Positions 8,855 through 16,788 are shown, counted from the first letter of the stretch. The stretch: DNA of 38,024 nt from Burkholderiales bacterium RIFCSPLOWO2_12_FULL_61_40 (GCA_001770935.1 MESI01000121.1:33066-71089); one strand, 5' to 3'. Numbers and translations are program-made. The notes: generated by a model not told the origin, from the sequence alone.

Positions 8855-9820
8855 TTAAAACAAGTCCAACTCGCCGGTAGGGCCCGATTCCGTTGCCGTA
8901 GCGGCAAATTCGGCGAACTGTTCGGGCGACCAATGCAGGTTGAAGATAAAGCGTTGGACAATCACCAAGGGGTGCGCTCCCCGGCGGCTGGGTTCCGACA
9001 ACTGGTAGCGTATGCACAGCTGCGGGTCGGGTGAGCCGAAGGAGATGTATTTGTGCGCATGGTTGATGACGATGGGCACCTGGGTTTGCTGATTGGCAAA
9101 GGCCTGGGGCGGGATGTAGCGGTTCTTGAACGCGCCCCAGATGAGGTTGGTGGTTTCGCCCAGCATGTTGTTGAGGTCGCGGAAGTTCAACTCTCCCCCC
9201 ACGCCCTCGAAGCTCATGCCGTGAAGTAAGCCTTGGCGCAACGCGCTTTCCTCGGTCTGCAGCATCATGTAGCCACGGCACCAGGTGCTTTCTATCGGGA
9301 TCAGGGTGGATACCTCGCCATGGATGATGCGGTCATGCACTACATACGGGGACTCGGCCACCACTTCGGCATTGGGGAACATGGACTTGAGCGCCGAGCA
9401 GGTCAGGTCCACGATGCCTTGCACCAAGGTGGCTGGGTAGCGCAGGCTGAAGATGGTGCGCTCCACGCTGGCCCGCAGTTCCTCCATGTCGCCCGTGGGC
9501 CATTGGTGCCGAATGGTCTGCTGCTCTGCCGTGTTCAGGGGGCGGACGCTGGTGCGGCGCAGAAAAATGGGTAGTTCCGGGCGGAGCTTGTGGATGGCCT
9601 GGGCCAGGTGCAGGCCGTCGGGGCCATCGCAGGGCATGTCCTCGGCCAGCAGCACACCGGCCAGGTCTTTGTGCAGATCCAGCGAAGCCAGCGCATCATG
9701 GGCCGTGCGCAGCAGCGCCTGCAAGCCGACGGAAGTGCAAAAGTCCGACTGTGTCTTGAGCTGCACCGGATCGTGGTCCAGCAACAGAACCTTGGCTTCA
9801 AGATGGGTGGTGTCCGTCAT
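8855..9820 (-). CDS. CheX-type phosphatase-like protein with degenerate receiver domain
   Basis: 321 residues. The N-terminal ~120 residues fold like a receiver (VLLLDHDP near residue 13), but at the phospho-acceptor position the motif reads LLAEDMP, with Ala where the conserved Asp should be, so it probably cannot be phosphorylated there. Residues about 135-300 resemble the CheC/CheX fold, including GETTN, which matches the catalytic E-x-x-N signature of CheX/CheC/FliY phosphatases. The product may dephosphorylate the CheY-like protein encoded next. I chose the ATG at 9820; a TTG eight codons upstream is possible. It lies 76 nt after the small binding-protein gene. Confidence 0.68.
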   Translation of the reverse strand: MTDTTHLEAKVLLLDHDPVQLKTQSDFCTSVGLQALLRTAHDALASLDLHKDLAGVLLAEDMPCDGPDGLHLAQAIHKLRPELPIFLRRTSVRPLNTAEQQTIRHQWPTGDMEELRASVERTIFSLRYPATLVQGIVDLTCSALKSMFPNAEVVAESPYVVHDRIIHGEVSTLIPIESTWCRGYMMLQTEESALRQGLLHGMSFEGVGGELNFRDLNNMLGETTNLIWGAFKNRYIPPQAFANQQTQVPIVINHAHKYISFGSPDPQLCIRYQLSEPSRRGAHPLVIVQRFIFNLHWSPEQFAEFAATATESGPTGELDLF

Positions 9821-9896
9821 GTCTTTGATCCGATAAAAATTCAATCGTGGGAACCTGAAGTATCGTCGCCGGGCCTGTGGTGCGGAATAACGTGGG

Positions 9897-10616
9897 TCAA
9901 CGCGCCTGGGCCGTCATTTTTTCCAGGCTGCCATCCTTGATCATGGCGTCAAGGGTGCTTTGCAACTTCGAAACATCGGCGGCAGGTGTTTTGACGTGGC
10001 AGGCCAGGGAACCCAGAGAACGTCTGAAGGTCAGGGCCTCCTTGGGCATTCTGTCCCTGGTGCCCGTTTTTTGCGCAAAATGGTGTGCCGACAGTACATC
10101 GGTGGCCCACACATCGATGTGGGACCGCAACAGTTTTTCAACGTTTTGCTCTTGGGTGTTCACCTCTTCGACGGTAAAGCCAAAGGACTTCAGGTACTGC
10201 GCATCACCACTTCCGCGCAAAGCGCCAATCCGCAGTTTTTTGGCATCGCTGAGCACCAGAAACTGTGCAGTGGAATTGGGCGGCACGAACAGTCCAGAGG
10301 TGGTGATAAAAATGGGACTGACCCACTGGTATTCGGCCTCATTGCTTTGGGCGCGCTGAACCGGAAAAACACAAAAATATTCGCGGTTACGGGCATCGGC
10401 CATGCCTCTGGCCAAGGGCACCGATTGAAGCGTGTACGGTATTTTGGCTTTCTCAAACAACCTGGAAACCACGTCGATCGCCATGCCGGAAAATTTGCCG
10501 TTTTCGCTCCAGGCAATAGGCTGACTCTCGGGAAACTCCAGGGTGTAGGGTCGGGCGGCGGCGTGGTTTGCGACGCAAAGGAGCGCGCTACCAAGAATGC
10601 TTAAGACTGTCTTCAT
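9897..10616 (-). CDS. Periplasmic solute-binding protein, SBP_bac_3 type
   Basis: 239 residues with a signal peptide (cleavage near residue 21, after AAA). The mature part has the bilobal family-3 pattern: an N-terminal lobe with GMAIDVVSRLFEKA at about 43-57, a central VPLARGMADA segment, a RIGALRGSGDAQYL segment starting the second lobe, and a C-terminal helix (LQSTLDAMIKDGSLEKM). Such proteins bind amino acids or small organic acids. No permease or ATPase gene is adjacent, so it may be a receptor rather than a transporter part. Its start overlaps the end of the upstream GlpV-like gene by 29 nt, with GGAG just before the ATG, suggesting translational coupling. Confidence 0.75.
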   Translation of the reverse strand: MKTVLSILGSALLCVANHAAARPYTLEFPESQPIAWSENGKFSGMAIDVVSRLFEKAKIPYTLQSVPLARGMADARNREYFCVFPVQRAQSNEAEYQWVSPIFITTSGLFVPPNSTAQFLVLSDAKKLRIGALRGSGDAQYLKSFGFTVEEVNTQEQNVEKLLRSHIDVWATDVLSAHHFAQKTGTRDRMPKEALTFRRSLGSLACHVKTPAADVSKLQSTLDAMIKDGSLEKMTAQAR

Positions 10617-12315
10617 AGCTCCATGTTTCCCCTTGGGGTTTCTCTTTGTTCAGCTTCGGAAAGGGGGCGCTCCCTTTGGAATACCAGTAGCTCGGGGGCT
10701 GCTTTTTGTTGAGCTTGGGCGCGCATTTGGCCATGCCCTTTTTTTCCAGCGCTGCCATGATGTCGTCGGCTTGCTGCGCCATGTTGTCCATGGCGGTTTG
10801 CACCGGCACTTCGCCCCGGATGGCCGCACCAATGTTCGTCCACCACAGGGGCGCCATATTGGGGTAGTCGGGCACGTTGGTAAAAGTCGGGGTCCACAGT
10901 TTGCGGGCCGAACTCCGGTAGAACTCGACCAGACCGCCCAACGCCGGTGCCGCATCGGTCATGGCCTTGGAGGCCAGGTCCGAAGCGCGTATGGGGTTGA
11001 ATCCGACCAGGGTTTTCTTCAGCGAAACGGACTTGGACACAGCAAACTGGGCATACAGCCACGCTGCTTTCATGTTGTCCGGCGGTGTGCCTTTGACCAG
11101 CGTCCACGAACCCGCGTCCTGGTAGCCCAGCTTCATTCCCTTTTGCCAGTACGCGCCATGCGGTGAAGGTGCTACACGCCATTTGGGTGTGCCGTCGGCA
11201 TTGGTCACCGGCAGGCCGGGTTGGTTCATGGACGCGGTAAAGGCCAGATACCAGAAGATTTGCTGGGCAATTTGGCCCTGCGCGGGGACGGACCCTGCCG
11301 TACCAAAATCCATTTGTTTGGCTTCGGGGGGCGCGTATTTGTCCAGCCACTCAATAAACTTGTTGACGGAGTAGACCGCAGCCGCCCCATTCATGTCCCC
11401 GCCACGCGCCACGGAGGCGCCGACCGGATGGCACCCTTCGACCCGGATGCCCCAGTCATCCACAGGTTTGCCGGTGGGGAGGCCTTTGTCACCCGTGCCG
11501 GCCATGGACAGCCAGGCATCCGAGAAGCGCCAGCCCAAAGAGGGGTCTTTCCGGCCATAGTCCATATGGCCATAGACTTTTTTGCCATCCAGCTCTTTGA
11601 CATGCACGGTGAAAAATTCTGCAATGTCTTCATACGCCGACCAATTCACCGGGACGTCGAGCTTGTAGCCGTAGATTTCCTTGAACCGTTTCTGCAAGTC
11701 CGCCCGGTCGAACCAGTCTTTGCGGTACCAGTACAGGTTGGCGAACTGCTGGTCCGGCAGTTGGTAGAGTTTGCCGTCGGGGCCGGTGGTAAAGCTTTTG
11801 CCAATAAAGTCGTCCACATCCAGTGTCGGCAGGGTGACCACTTTACCTTCTCCTGCCATGTAGTCCGACAGATTGACGATCTTCCGGGTTCGGTAATGCC
11901 AGCCAATGAGGTCGCTGTCGTTCACGTAGGCGTCGTACAGGTGCAGTCCGGTGCGCACCTGGGTTTCAATTTTCTTGACCACGTCGTCCTCGCCGGTGAC
12001 CTCATGCACCACCTGAATTCCGGTCAACTCCCTGAATGCCTTGGCGATGACGTCGGATTCGTATTTGTGGGTGTCCAGCGTTTCGGAGACGACAAAAATT
12101 TTCTTACCCCTGAACGGCTTGGCGGCCTCCCGGAACCATTCCAGTTCCTTCTTTTGGGATTCGTCGCTCAAGGTGCTTGGACTGAATTCTTTTTGCAGCT
12201 TGGCAATGACTTCGGCGGGCGAGGCCTGACTGTGCGCGCAGGGAGGCGAGGCCAGCAGGATGCAAGCCACGGCGATCCATGACGTTATGGGCTTGTGTGT
12301 CGTTTTTCTTTGCAT
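10588..12315 (-). CDS. GlpV-like extracellular solute-binding protein (glycerol ABC type), orphan
   Basis: 575 residues with a signal peptide cleaved near residue 30. Along its full length it matches the GlpV glycerol-binding family as I know it: VVSETLDTHKYES near residue 77, YDAYVNDSDLIG, the segment GKLYQLPDQQFANLYW, HMDYGRKDPSLGWRFSDAWL, and a C-terminal YEDSLKHSW similar to the family's terminal motif. In rhizobia GlpV works with the permeases GlpP/GlpQ and ATPases GlpS/GlpT; none of these is present here. Glycerol or a related polyol is therefore the likely ligand, but transport partners must be elsewhere, or the protein is a receptor. It overlaps the next gene by 29 nt. Confidence 0.82.
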   Translation of the reverse strand: MQRKTTHKPITSWIAVACILLASPPCAHSQASPAEVIAKLQKEFSPSTLSDESQKKELEWFREAAKPFRGKKIFVVSETLDTHKYESDVIAKAFRELTGIQVVHEVTGEDDVVKKIETQVRTGLHLYDAYVNDSDLIGWHYRTRKIVNLSDYMAGEGKVVTLPTLDVDDFIGKSFTTGPDGKLYQLPDQQFANLYWYRKDWFDRADLQKRFKEIYGYKLDVPVNWSAYEDIAEFFTVHVKELDGKKVYGHMDYGRKDPSLGWRFSDAWLSMAGTGDKGLPTGKPVDDWGIRVEGCHPVGASVARGGDMNGAAAVYSVNKFIEWLDKYAPPEAKQMDFGTAGSVPAQGQIAQQIFWYLAFTASMNQPGLPVTNADGTPKWRVAPSPHGAYWQKGMKLGYQDAGSWTLVKGTPPDNMKAAWLYAQFAVSKSVSLKKTLVGFNPIRASDLASKAMTDAAPALGGLVEFYRSSARKLWTPTFTNVPDYPNMAPLWWTNIGAAIRGEVPVQTAMDNMAQQADDIMAALEKKGMAKCAPKLNKKQPPSYWYSKGSAPFPKLNKEKPQGETWSYEDSLKHSW

Positions 12316-12410
12316 ACAACAGCCTTCATGGAGGGTTCGAAAGACGTTGTTTCGGGGGCATGCGCCGTGGCTTCATTCTACGCAGCCTGAGCGCTGTTAT
12401 TGCGCCTGTT

Positions 12411-13082
12411 TCAGGCGGGTTTACCCCGATGCAAGTTGCGTCGAATCCCCCTGGGCTTGCGCCGAGTTTGGGCCTTGCGGGCTTGGGGTGCCGCCATGTC
12501 TGCCGGGGTAAGGGTCGAACTGGGCACTTGCAGCAGCACGTCTTTCACTCCCAACTCCAGCAGGCCCAATGCCTGAACCGCAGAGCGGCTTACGTCAATC
12601 ACATAGCCAGGCCGGTACGGTCCGCGGTCGTTGATGCGTACATCGACCTCTCGGCCGGTGCGCAGGCTGCGCACCCGCACCACCGTGCCAAAGGGCAAGG
12701 TTTTGTGGGCCGCCGTCATGGCATGCATATCAAAGCGCTCGCCGCTGGCGGTGCGGCGGCCTTGAAAGCCCGGGCCGTACCACGACGCCCTGCCACGCTG
12801 CAGTTCCCGCAGGGTCTCCGGCGGGGCAGGGGCTGGCTCGCTGGGCACCTTTGGTGGCGTCGGCTCGGCAGAAGCAGCAGGCGCTTCCACTGGAAGTGCG
12901 GCACGGCCGGGCGGCGACTGGGCGGGCAAGGGGGGCTGCGCAACCATAGGCGCTGCGTCGACCCGGTGTGGCGCGCTGGGCGGCACTCCGGGTAAGGCGG
13001 CGCAACCGGCCAGCACGGCAATAGACAGTACCCAGAGAGTCCGACCCCCATCCCTCAGGTGCCTCATCGGCAGCTTGCCCAT
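12411..13082 (-). CDS. rlpA: RlpA-like septal ring lytic transglycosylase lipoprotein
   Basis: 223 residues. A lipoprotein signal ends in LAGC with the acylated Cys at 27. A Pro/Ala-rich linker spans about 30-92, followed by a double-psi beta-barrel domain at about 97-178 with GRASWYGPGFQG, H126 and NDRGPY (151-156; D152 is the catalytic-type Asp). RlpA proteins cleave peptidoglycan strands lacking stem peptides and act at the septum. There is no C-terminal SPOR domain; instead a Lys/Arg-rich tail of about 25 residues follows. The start at 13082 shares one base with the stop of the upstream gene (TGATG) and is preceded by AAGGA, indicating translational coupling. Confidence 0.85.
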   Translation of the reverse strand: MGKLPMRHLRDGGRTLWVLSIAVLAGCAALPGVPPSAPHRVDAAPMVAQPPLPAQSPPGRAALPVEAPAASAEPTPPKVPSEPAPAPPETLRELQRGRASWYGPGFQGRRTASGERFDMHAMTAAHKTLPFGTVVRVRSLRTGREVDVRINDRGPYRPGYVIDVSRSAVQALGLLELGVKDVLLQVPSSTLTPADMAAPQARKAQTRRKPRGIRRNLHRGKPA

Positions 13083-13744
13083 CAGTCCTTGCCGTAGTTC
13101 GGCGAGCGCGGTCCGTACAGCAGGCCGTTGGGCGCGCCTGCCGACAACAGCCGCGTGGTGGCGACGCCTGCAACCTGGTGGCTTTGGTCCAGTGTCGTTG
13201 CCATGACCTGTTTGACGATGGCTGCAATGAGAACAGCAGCCAAGCCCCCTTGCTGCTGGTTTTGCCCTTCTTCGCTGGAGGCGGACGCCGAGCCTTGCCA
13301 CAGCAGCTTGCCGGTTTTCAAATCCACCAACTTGGCGTCTGCCGCGACGACCGTGGAACTGTTGATCACCTGGTACACCGTCCCGTACTTGCCAATCGTG
13401 ATGTACAGGGCGGCATCCGCGCCAAATATCTTCCGCAATTTGTCGGGCGACGTGGCGTGCATATCCGCAGCCTGTGTCATGCCGTTTTCCTTGAAGGCTT
13501 CGGCCACCAGGGTGACCGGCATCACGTAATAACCCGCCTCGGCCAGCGGCCGGGTGGCATAGGACAGCACGCTGTAGGACGCGGGCACTTCTGGCGTGTT
13601 GTTCAAGGGCGGCAACACCACAATGGAGCGCGGGCGGCTTTCCTTGTAGGCGGTGTAGTCGTAAGGTGTTTGGGTCGCGCACCCCGCCAGCACCAGAAAT
13701 CCCGTAGCGGCGGCCAGTAGCTTGAAGAAGTTTTTGAGTTTCAT
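13082..13744 (-). CDS. GNA1162/DUF799-family lipoprotein
   Basis: 220 residues with a lipobox VLAGC and lipidated Cys at 22. The body matches the GNA1162 (DUF799) family: RSIVVLPPLNNTPEVPASYSVL near residue 40, a central ADAALYITIGKYG segment, and DAKLVDLKTGKLLWQG near 145. The fold resembles the periplasmic anticodon-binding-like domain also seen in TolB and CsgG-type secretion partners. In Neisseria and other proteobacteria it lies in an operon with a CsgG-like lipoprotein and a DUF4810 lipoprotein, as here. The gap to the DUF4810 gene is 9 nt. The role is probably in the outer membrane; the exact function is unknown. Confidence 0.88.
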   Translation of the reverse strand: MKLKNFFKLLAAATGFLVLAGCATQTPYDYTAYKESRPRSIVVLPPLNNTPEVPASYSVLSYATRPLAEAGYYVMPVTLVAEAFKENGMTQAADMHATSPDKLRKIFGADAALYITIGKYGTVYQVINSSTVVAADAKLVDLKTGKLLWQGSASASSEEGQNQQQGGLAAVLIAAIVKQVMATTLDQSHQVAGVATTRLLSAGAPNGLLYGPRSPNYGKD

Positions 13745-13753
13745 AGGAGCTTC

Positions 13754-14110
13754 TTATTTTTTGAAATTGCGCAACAGAAAGTCCATGAATGTTTCAGATT
13801 CCGGGTACTGTTTCTTCTCGGCCTGCATCTGTTGGGCAAACTGGTCCAGTTTGCCCTGCTGCCCGTACAGCAGGCCCAAATGGGCGTAGTAGCCCGGTGG
13901 AACCGCACCGCCGCTGGCGCGAATTTTCTGCAAGTCGTCTTCCATGCGTTGCGTTTGTGCGTCCGGGCTCAGTTGGTCGGCACGGAAGTACGCATCGATG
14001 TTGTTTTGGTAACCTTGCCATTGGTAAAGGGGCGTTGGTTGGGAGGCACAGCCCCCCAGCGCGGCACAGACCAGCAGCGCCGTGCTTAGCTTGGATCGAA
14101 TCGTAGACAT
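13754..14110 (-). CDS. DUF4810-family lipoprotein
   Basis: 118 residues with a lipoprotein signal (LGGC, Cys at 21). The mature part, starting with PLYQWQGYQNNIDAYF, is short and helical with a tetratricopeptide-like motif (PPGYYAHLGLLYGQQGKLDQ near 71-90), as in DUF4810 proteins. The ATG at 14110 is preceded by AAGGAA. It lies between the CsgG-like and GNA1162-like genes; this trio is conserved in many proteobacteria and presumably forms an outer-membrane complex. Function unknown. Confidence 0.85.
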   Translation of the reverse strand: MSTIRSKLSTALLVCAALGGCASQPTPLYQWQGYQNNIDAYFRADQLSPDAQTQRMEDDLQKIRASGGAVPPGYYAHLGLLYGQQGKLDQFAQQMQAEKKQYPESETFMDFLLRNFKK

Positions 14111-14140
14111 GGTGTGTTCCTTGGTGCGGGCGGTGGACGT

Positions 14141-14815
14141 TTAAGGCGCAGGACGCCATGCGCCACTGTCCATGCCGGACACCAGGTTGTTGACCGCATC
14201 ACGCACCGCCAGGTCCAAGACCTTGCCATTGAGCGTGGAGTCGTAGCCCGCTGTGCCGCCAAAACCGATGATTTCGCGTTCCGACAGGCTGTATTCACCT
14301 GCCCCTTGCGAGGAAAACACCACCTCCGAGGTCAGCGTGTTCACGATGTTCAAATGGACCTTGGCATAGGCAATTTGTGTTTTGCCACGGCCCAAAATGC
14401 CAAAAAGCTGCTTGTCGCCCACGTCCTTGCGCCCGAACTCGGTCACATCGCCGGTGACGACAAACTCTGCGCCCTTGAGGGTTTGCGCCTTTTTCTGCAG
14501 CGCTGCCTCTTCCTTGATTTCGCTCATATTGGTGCGGTCCAGCACATTGAAGCGGCGGCTTTGTTGCAAGTGGGTCATCAAAATGGTTTGTGCCTGCCCT
14601 CCAAGACGGTCCACATTGTCCGAAAAAACGCCACGCAGAAACGACGAACGGTTGTCAAACTTTCCCACTGAAACCGGTGTGCGCGGGCCGCTGTAGGCCT
14701 GGCTGGCCGAGTCCACTTGTTGAACCGGAATGGTTCTGGATTCTTCCTGGTGGGCGCATCCACCCAGTGCCAGAAATGCGGCCATCACGCATGGTAAGCC
14801 GATGCTGTTTTTCAT
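14141..14815 (-). CDS. CsgG/HfaB-family outer-membrane lipoprotein
   Basis: 224 residues with a lipobox LGGC (Cys at 20). CsgG-family features include VGKFDNRSSFLRGVF near 50-65, LQQSRRFNVLDRTNMSEI near 84-102, GAEFVVTGDVTEFG near 117-130, and a C-terminal helix DLAVRDAVNNLVSGMD. CsgG forms an outer-membrane export channel for curli subunits, but no curli subunit gene is nearby, so this is likely the shorter paralogue that accompanies DUF4810 and GNA1162. The ATG at 14815 is chosen because it gives a classic short lipoprotein signal with AGGGAG upstream; an ATG at 14839 is the alternative. Confidence 0.85.
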   Translation of the reverse strand: MKNSIGLPCVMAAFLALGGCAHQEESRTIPVQQVDSASQAYSGPRTPVSVGKFDNRSSFLRGVFSDNVDRLGGQAQTILMTHLQQSRRFNVLDRTNMSEIKEEAALQKKAQTLKGAEFVVTGDVTEFGRKDVGDKQLFGILGRGKTQIAYAKVHLNIVNTLTSEVVFSSQGAGEYSLSEREIIGFGGTAGYDSTLNGKVLDLAVRDAVNNLVSGMDSGAWRPAP

Positions 14816-14977
14816 ACCCAACTCACTCCCTATGAACATTTTCCTAGGCCATTGAACGATTGATCAATGCGCACTAGGAAGGGGTGTTACTGTAGCAAGG
14901 AAAAAAGTGCGGAAGGGTGGATTGAGAGCTTGCGGTAGCTTGACCAGCCATGGCCATCCAGTAGAATCCCGCCACCG
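14816..14977. other. Divergent intergenic region before cobalamin riboswitch
   Basis: 162 bp between the CsgG-like gene (leftward) and the riboswitch leader (rightward). It must hold promoters for both directions. I see no unambiguous -35/-10 pair and no coding frame with a family match. Confidence 0.35.
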
Positions 14978-15142
14978 TTCGGTTCAACGAAACGGAACAC
15001 GGTTTGAATCCGTGGCGGGCCCGCCGCTGTATCCGGGGACGGACGTTGCAAGGTCGAGAGACCAGCCACTGACGGGGTTTACCCCGCTGGGAAGGCGCAA
15101 CGTTCCGGCTGATCCGGGAGCCAGAAGACGTGTTGAACCGAA
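14978..15142 (+). promoter_or_regulatory. Cobalamin (adenosylcobalamin) riboswitch aptamer, upstream of cbpA
   Basis: The closing stem P1 is an 11-bp perfect pairing of 14978-14988 (TTCGGTTCAAC) with 15132-15142. Inside are the conserved cobalamin-aptamer blocks in order: ACGGTTTGAATCCGTG near 14999-15014, CCGCCGCTGTA near 15023, GCCACTG near 15064, GGGAAGGC near 15089-15096, and the B12 box GAGCCAGAAGACG near 15118-15130. This order and spacing is diagnostic. It is followed by an intrinsic terminator and then the cbpA start at 15242, so binding cobalamin is expected to stop transcription. Confidence 0.93.
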
Positions 15143-15157
15143 GCGGAGTCCCGGCAA

Positions 15158-15212
15158 GGGCTCCGGCTGAGCGCATGCGAAAAGCGTGCGCTCAGCCGGA
15201 GCCCTTTTTTTT
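15158..15212 (+). terminator. Intrinsic terminator, expression platform of the cbpA riboswitch
   Basis: An 18-bp perfect stem (15158-15175 with 15187-15204), extendable by three more pairs around a GAAAA loop, is followed directly by eight T residues (15205-15212) and a second T-run. It stands only 29 bp before the cbpA start, so it is an attenuator and not an end-of-operon terminator. The 9-mer TCCGGCTGA in its left arm also occurs in the aptamer at 15104-15112, offering a competing partner for its right arm (15192-15200). Confidence 0.92.
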
Positions 15213-15241
15213 GTTTTTTTGGTTTTCCCTCGGAGTGAATC

Positions 15242-15415
15242 ATGACCCAAATCCATAACGTCCCATCTTCAGCCAGCGCCCCCAACACCACCGCCACCGC
15301 CACCGCCCCCCAGGAGCAGCCCATTGCCCCGACCATCGCCGTGCGCAAAAGCTGCAACCCGGATGGCATCGGCCTCTCGCACTACGTGCTGATGGACAAA
15401 AAGGCGGCCAAATGA
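15242..15415 (+). CDS. cbpA: CbpA-type modified peptide precursor (RiPP), 57 residues
   Basis: A 57-codon gene with GGAG before the ATG at 15242. The N-terminal half is a low-complexity leader rich in Ala, Thr, Pro and Ser. The C-terminal half is a distinct core beginning APTIAVRKSCNPDG with a single Cys (C38) and ending HYVLMDKKAAK. The stop overlaps the start of the radical SAM gene (ATGA), so the two are translationally coupled. A short leader-core peptide beside a radical SAM/SPASM enzyme behind a B12 riboswitch matches the CbpA/CbpB pair described bioinformatically for modified peptides. The nature of the modification and the bioactivity are unknown. Confidence 0.82.
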   Translation: MTQIHNVPSSASAPNTTATATAPQEQPIAPTIAVRKSCNPDGIGLSHYVLMDKKAAK

Positions 15416-16788
15416 CCCAAACTTGTGCAAGCCGGGCAGCAGCCCGTCCGGCACTGATTCCGGTGGACATCGGCCACGCGGTCTACGCCGCTGTGACCGA
15501 TCCGGACACGGCTTTTTGGGCCTTGGTCGATAAGACCCGCATCCAGGAAGAAGTGAGTGCGGGCCCACTGCTGAACAGCTACCGGGAAAAGGCCGAGAGC
15601 TTTGCCAAGGAGCTGCACGCGCTGCGCTTCGAGCTGACGCCCTCCGGCGTTTACCTCAACCCGACCGAGCGTTGCAATCTCAATTGCACGTACTGCTATC
15701 TGCCCGGCGAACAGCGCAGCAAAGGCAGCCACATGTCGCAGGACAAGCTGATCGCCTCGCTCGCCAGGCTGCGCGACTACTTTCGCTCGGTGATGCCGGA
15801 GGGCCGCAAGCCGCGCGCGATTTTTCATGGCGCGGAGCCGCTGATGAACAAGGCCGCCGTGTTTGCCGCCATCGACGCCTTTGCCGATGATTTTGCTTTT
15901 GGGTTGCAAACCAACGGCACCTTGCTGGACGACGAGGCAGTGGCGTTTCTCACTTCGCGCAATGTCAGTATCGGTCTCTCGCTGGATGGCCCGGTGGCGG
16001 GGATTACCGACGCGACACGCCAGACCTGGAGCGGCAGGAGTGTGCACCAGCAGGTGCTGGCGGCGATGGACAAGCTCAAGGGCTACGGCTCGTGGAGCGT
16101 GATCACCACCTGCACCACCGAGAACCTGCCCTACCTGACGCAGATGGTCGAACTCTTCCACGCCAAGGAAGTGCCCACCTGCATGCTCAACACCGTGCGC
16201 TGCACGCTGCCTGGCGCGCGCGGCGTAAAACCTGCCGATGCTGATATGGCAAAGGCCTTTTTCGCCGCCATGGACCGCACACACGCCCTGTACCGCGAAA
16301 CCGGCCGCAAGCTGATGGTGGCCAACTTTGCCAACATCGTGATCGGCATCCTGGCGCCCACGGCGCGCCGGTTGATGTGCGATATTTCGCCTTGCGGTGG
16401 CGGGCGCGCATTCTTTGCGCTGGCGGCGGACGGCGGCCTCTACCCTTGCAGCGAGTTCATTGGCTTGCCGCGTTTCAATGGCGGAAATCTGCATGCTGCG
16501 GGCGGAGTGGAAGCGGCGCTGACATCGGAAGCTTTCCGTCCGGTCATCACGCGCAATGTGGACCAATTCAGCCCCTGCAACGGCTGCGCCATTCGCCACT
16601 TCTGCGGTTCCCCGTGTCCTGCTGAAGCTGCGGAAATGAACGGCGGCATGGACAAAATCGGCGCCTTTTGCGATTTCTACAAGGAGCAGGTCAACTACGC
16701 ACTGCGCCTGATCGCCGACGGCAAGGCCAATGACTACCTGTGGGATGGCTGGGACGACGATACGGAAACCACCTTCCTGATGCAGTAA
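15412..16788 (+). CDS. cbpB: Peptide-modifying radical SAM/SPASM enzyme, CbpB type
   Basis: 458 residues. The radical SAM cluster motif is C88-x3-C92-x2-C95 (RCNLNCTYCYLP), followed by a TIM-barrel region with FHGAEPLMN (near 140, substituting for the usual GGEP) and GLQTNGTLL. The C-terminus carries a Cys-rich SPASM region: CDISPCGGG near 325, YPCSEFIG near 345, then FSPCNGCAIRHFCGSPC, and a final FCDFY, giving ligands for two auxiliary 4Fe-4S clusters. Such enzymes install C-C, C-S or related crosslinks in ribosomal peptides. It starts inside the stop codon of the 57-residue peptide gene, its presumed substrate. No dedicated transporter or protease follows. Confidence 0.88.
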   Translation: MTQTCASRAAARPALIPVDIGHAVYAAVTDPDTAFWALVDKTRIQEEVSAGPLLNSYREKAESFAKELHALRFELTPSGVYLNPTERCNLNCTYCYLPGEQRSKGSHMSQDKLIASLARLRDYFRSVMPEGRKPRAIFHGAEPLMNKAAVFAAIDAFADDFAFGLQTNGTLLDDEAVAFLTSRNVSIGLSLDGPVAGITDATRQTWSGRSVHQQVLAAMDKLKGYGSWSVITTCTTENLPYLTQMVELFHAKEVPTCMLNTVRCTLPGARGVKPADADMAKAFFAAMDRTHALYRETGRKLMVANFANIVIGILAPTARRLMCDISPCGGGRAFFALAADGGLYPCSEFIGLPRFNGGNLHAAGGVEAALTSEAFRPVITRNVDQFSPCNGCAIRHFCGSPCPAEAAEMNGGMDKIGAFCDFYKEQVNYALRLIADGKANDYLWDGWDDDTETTFLMQ

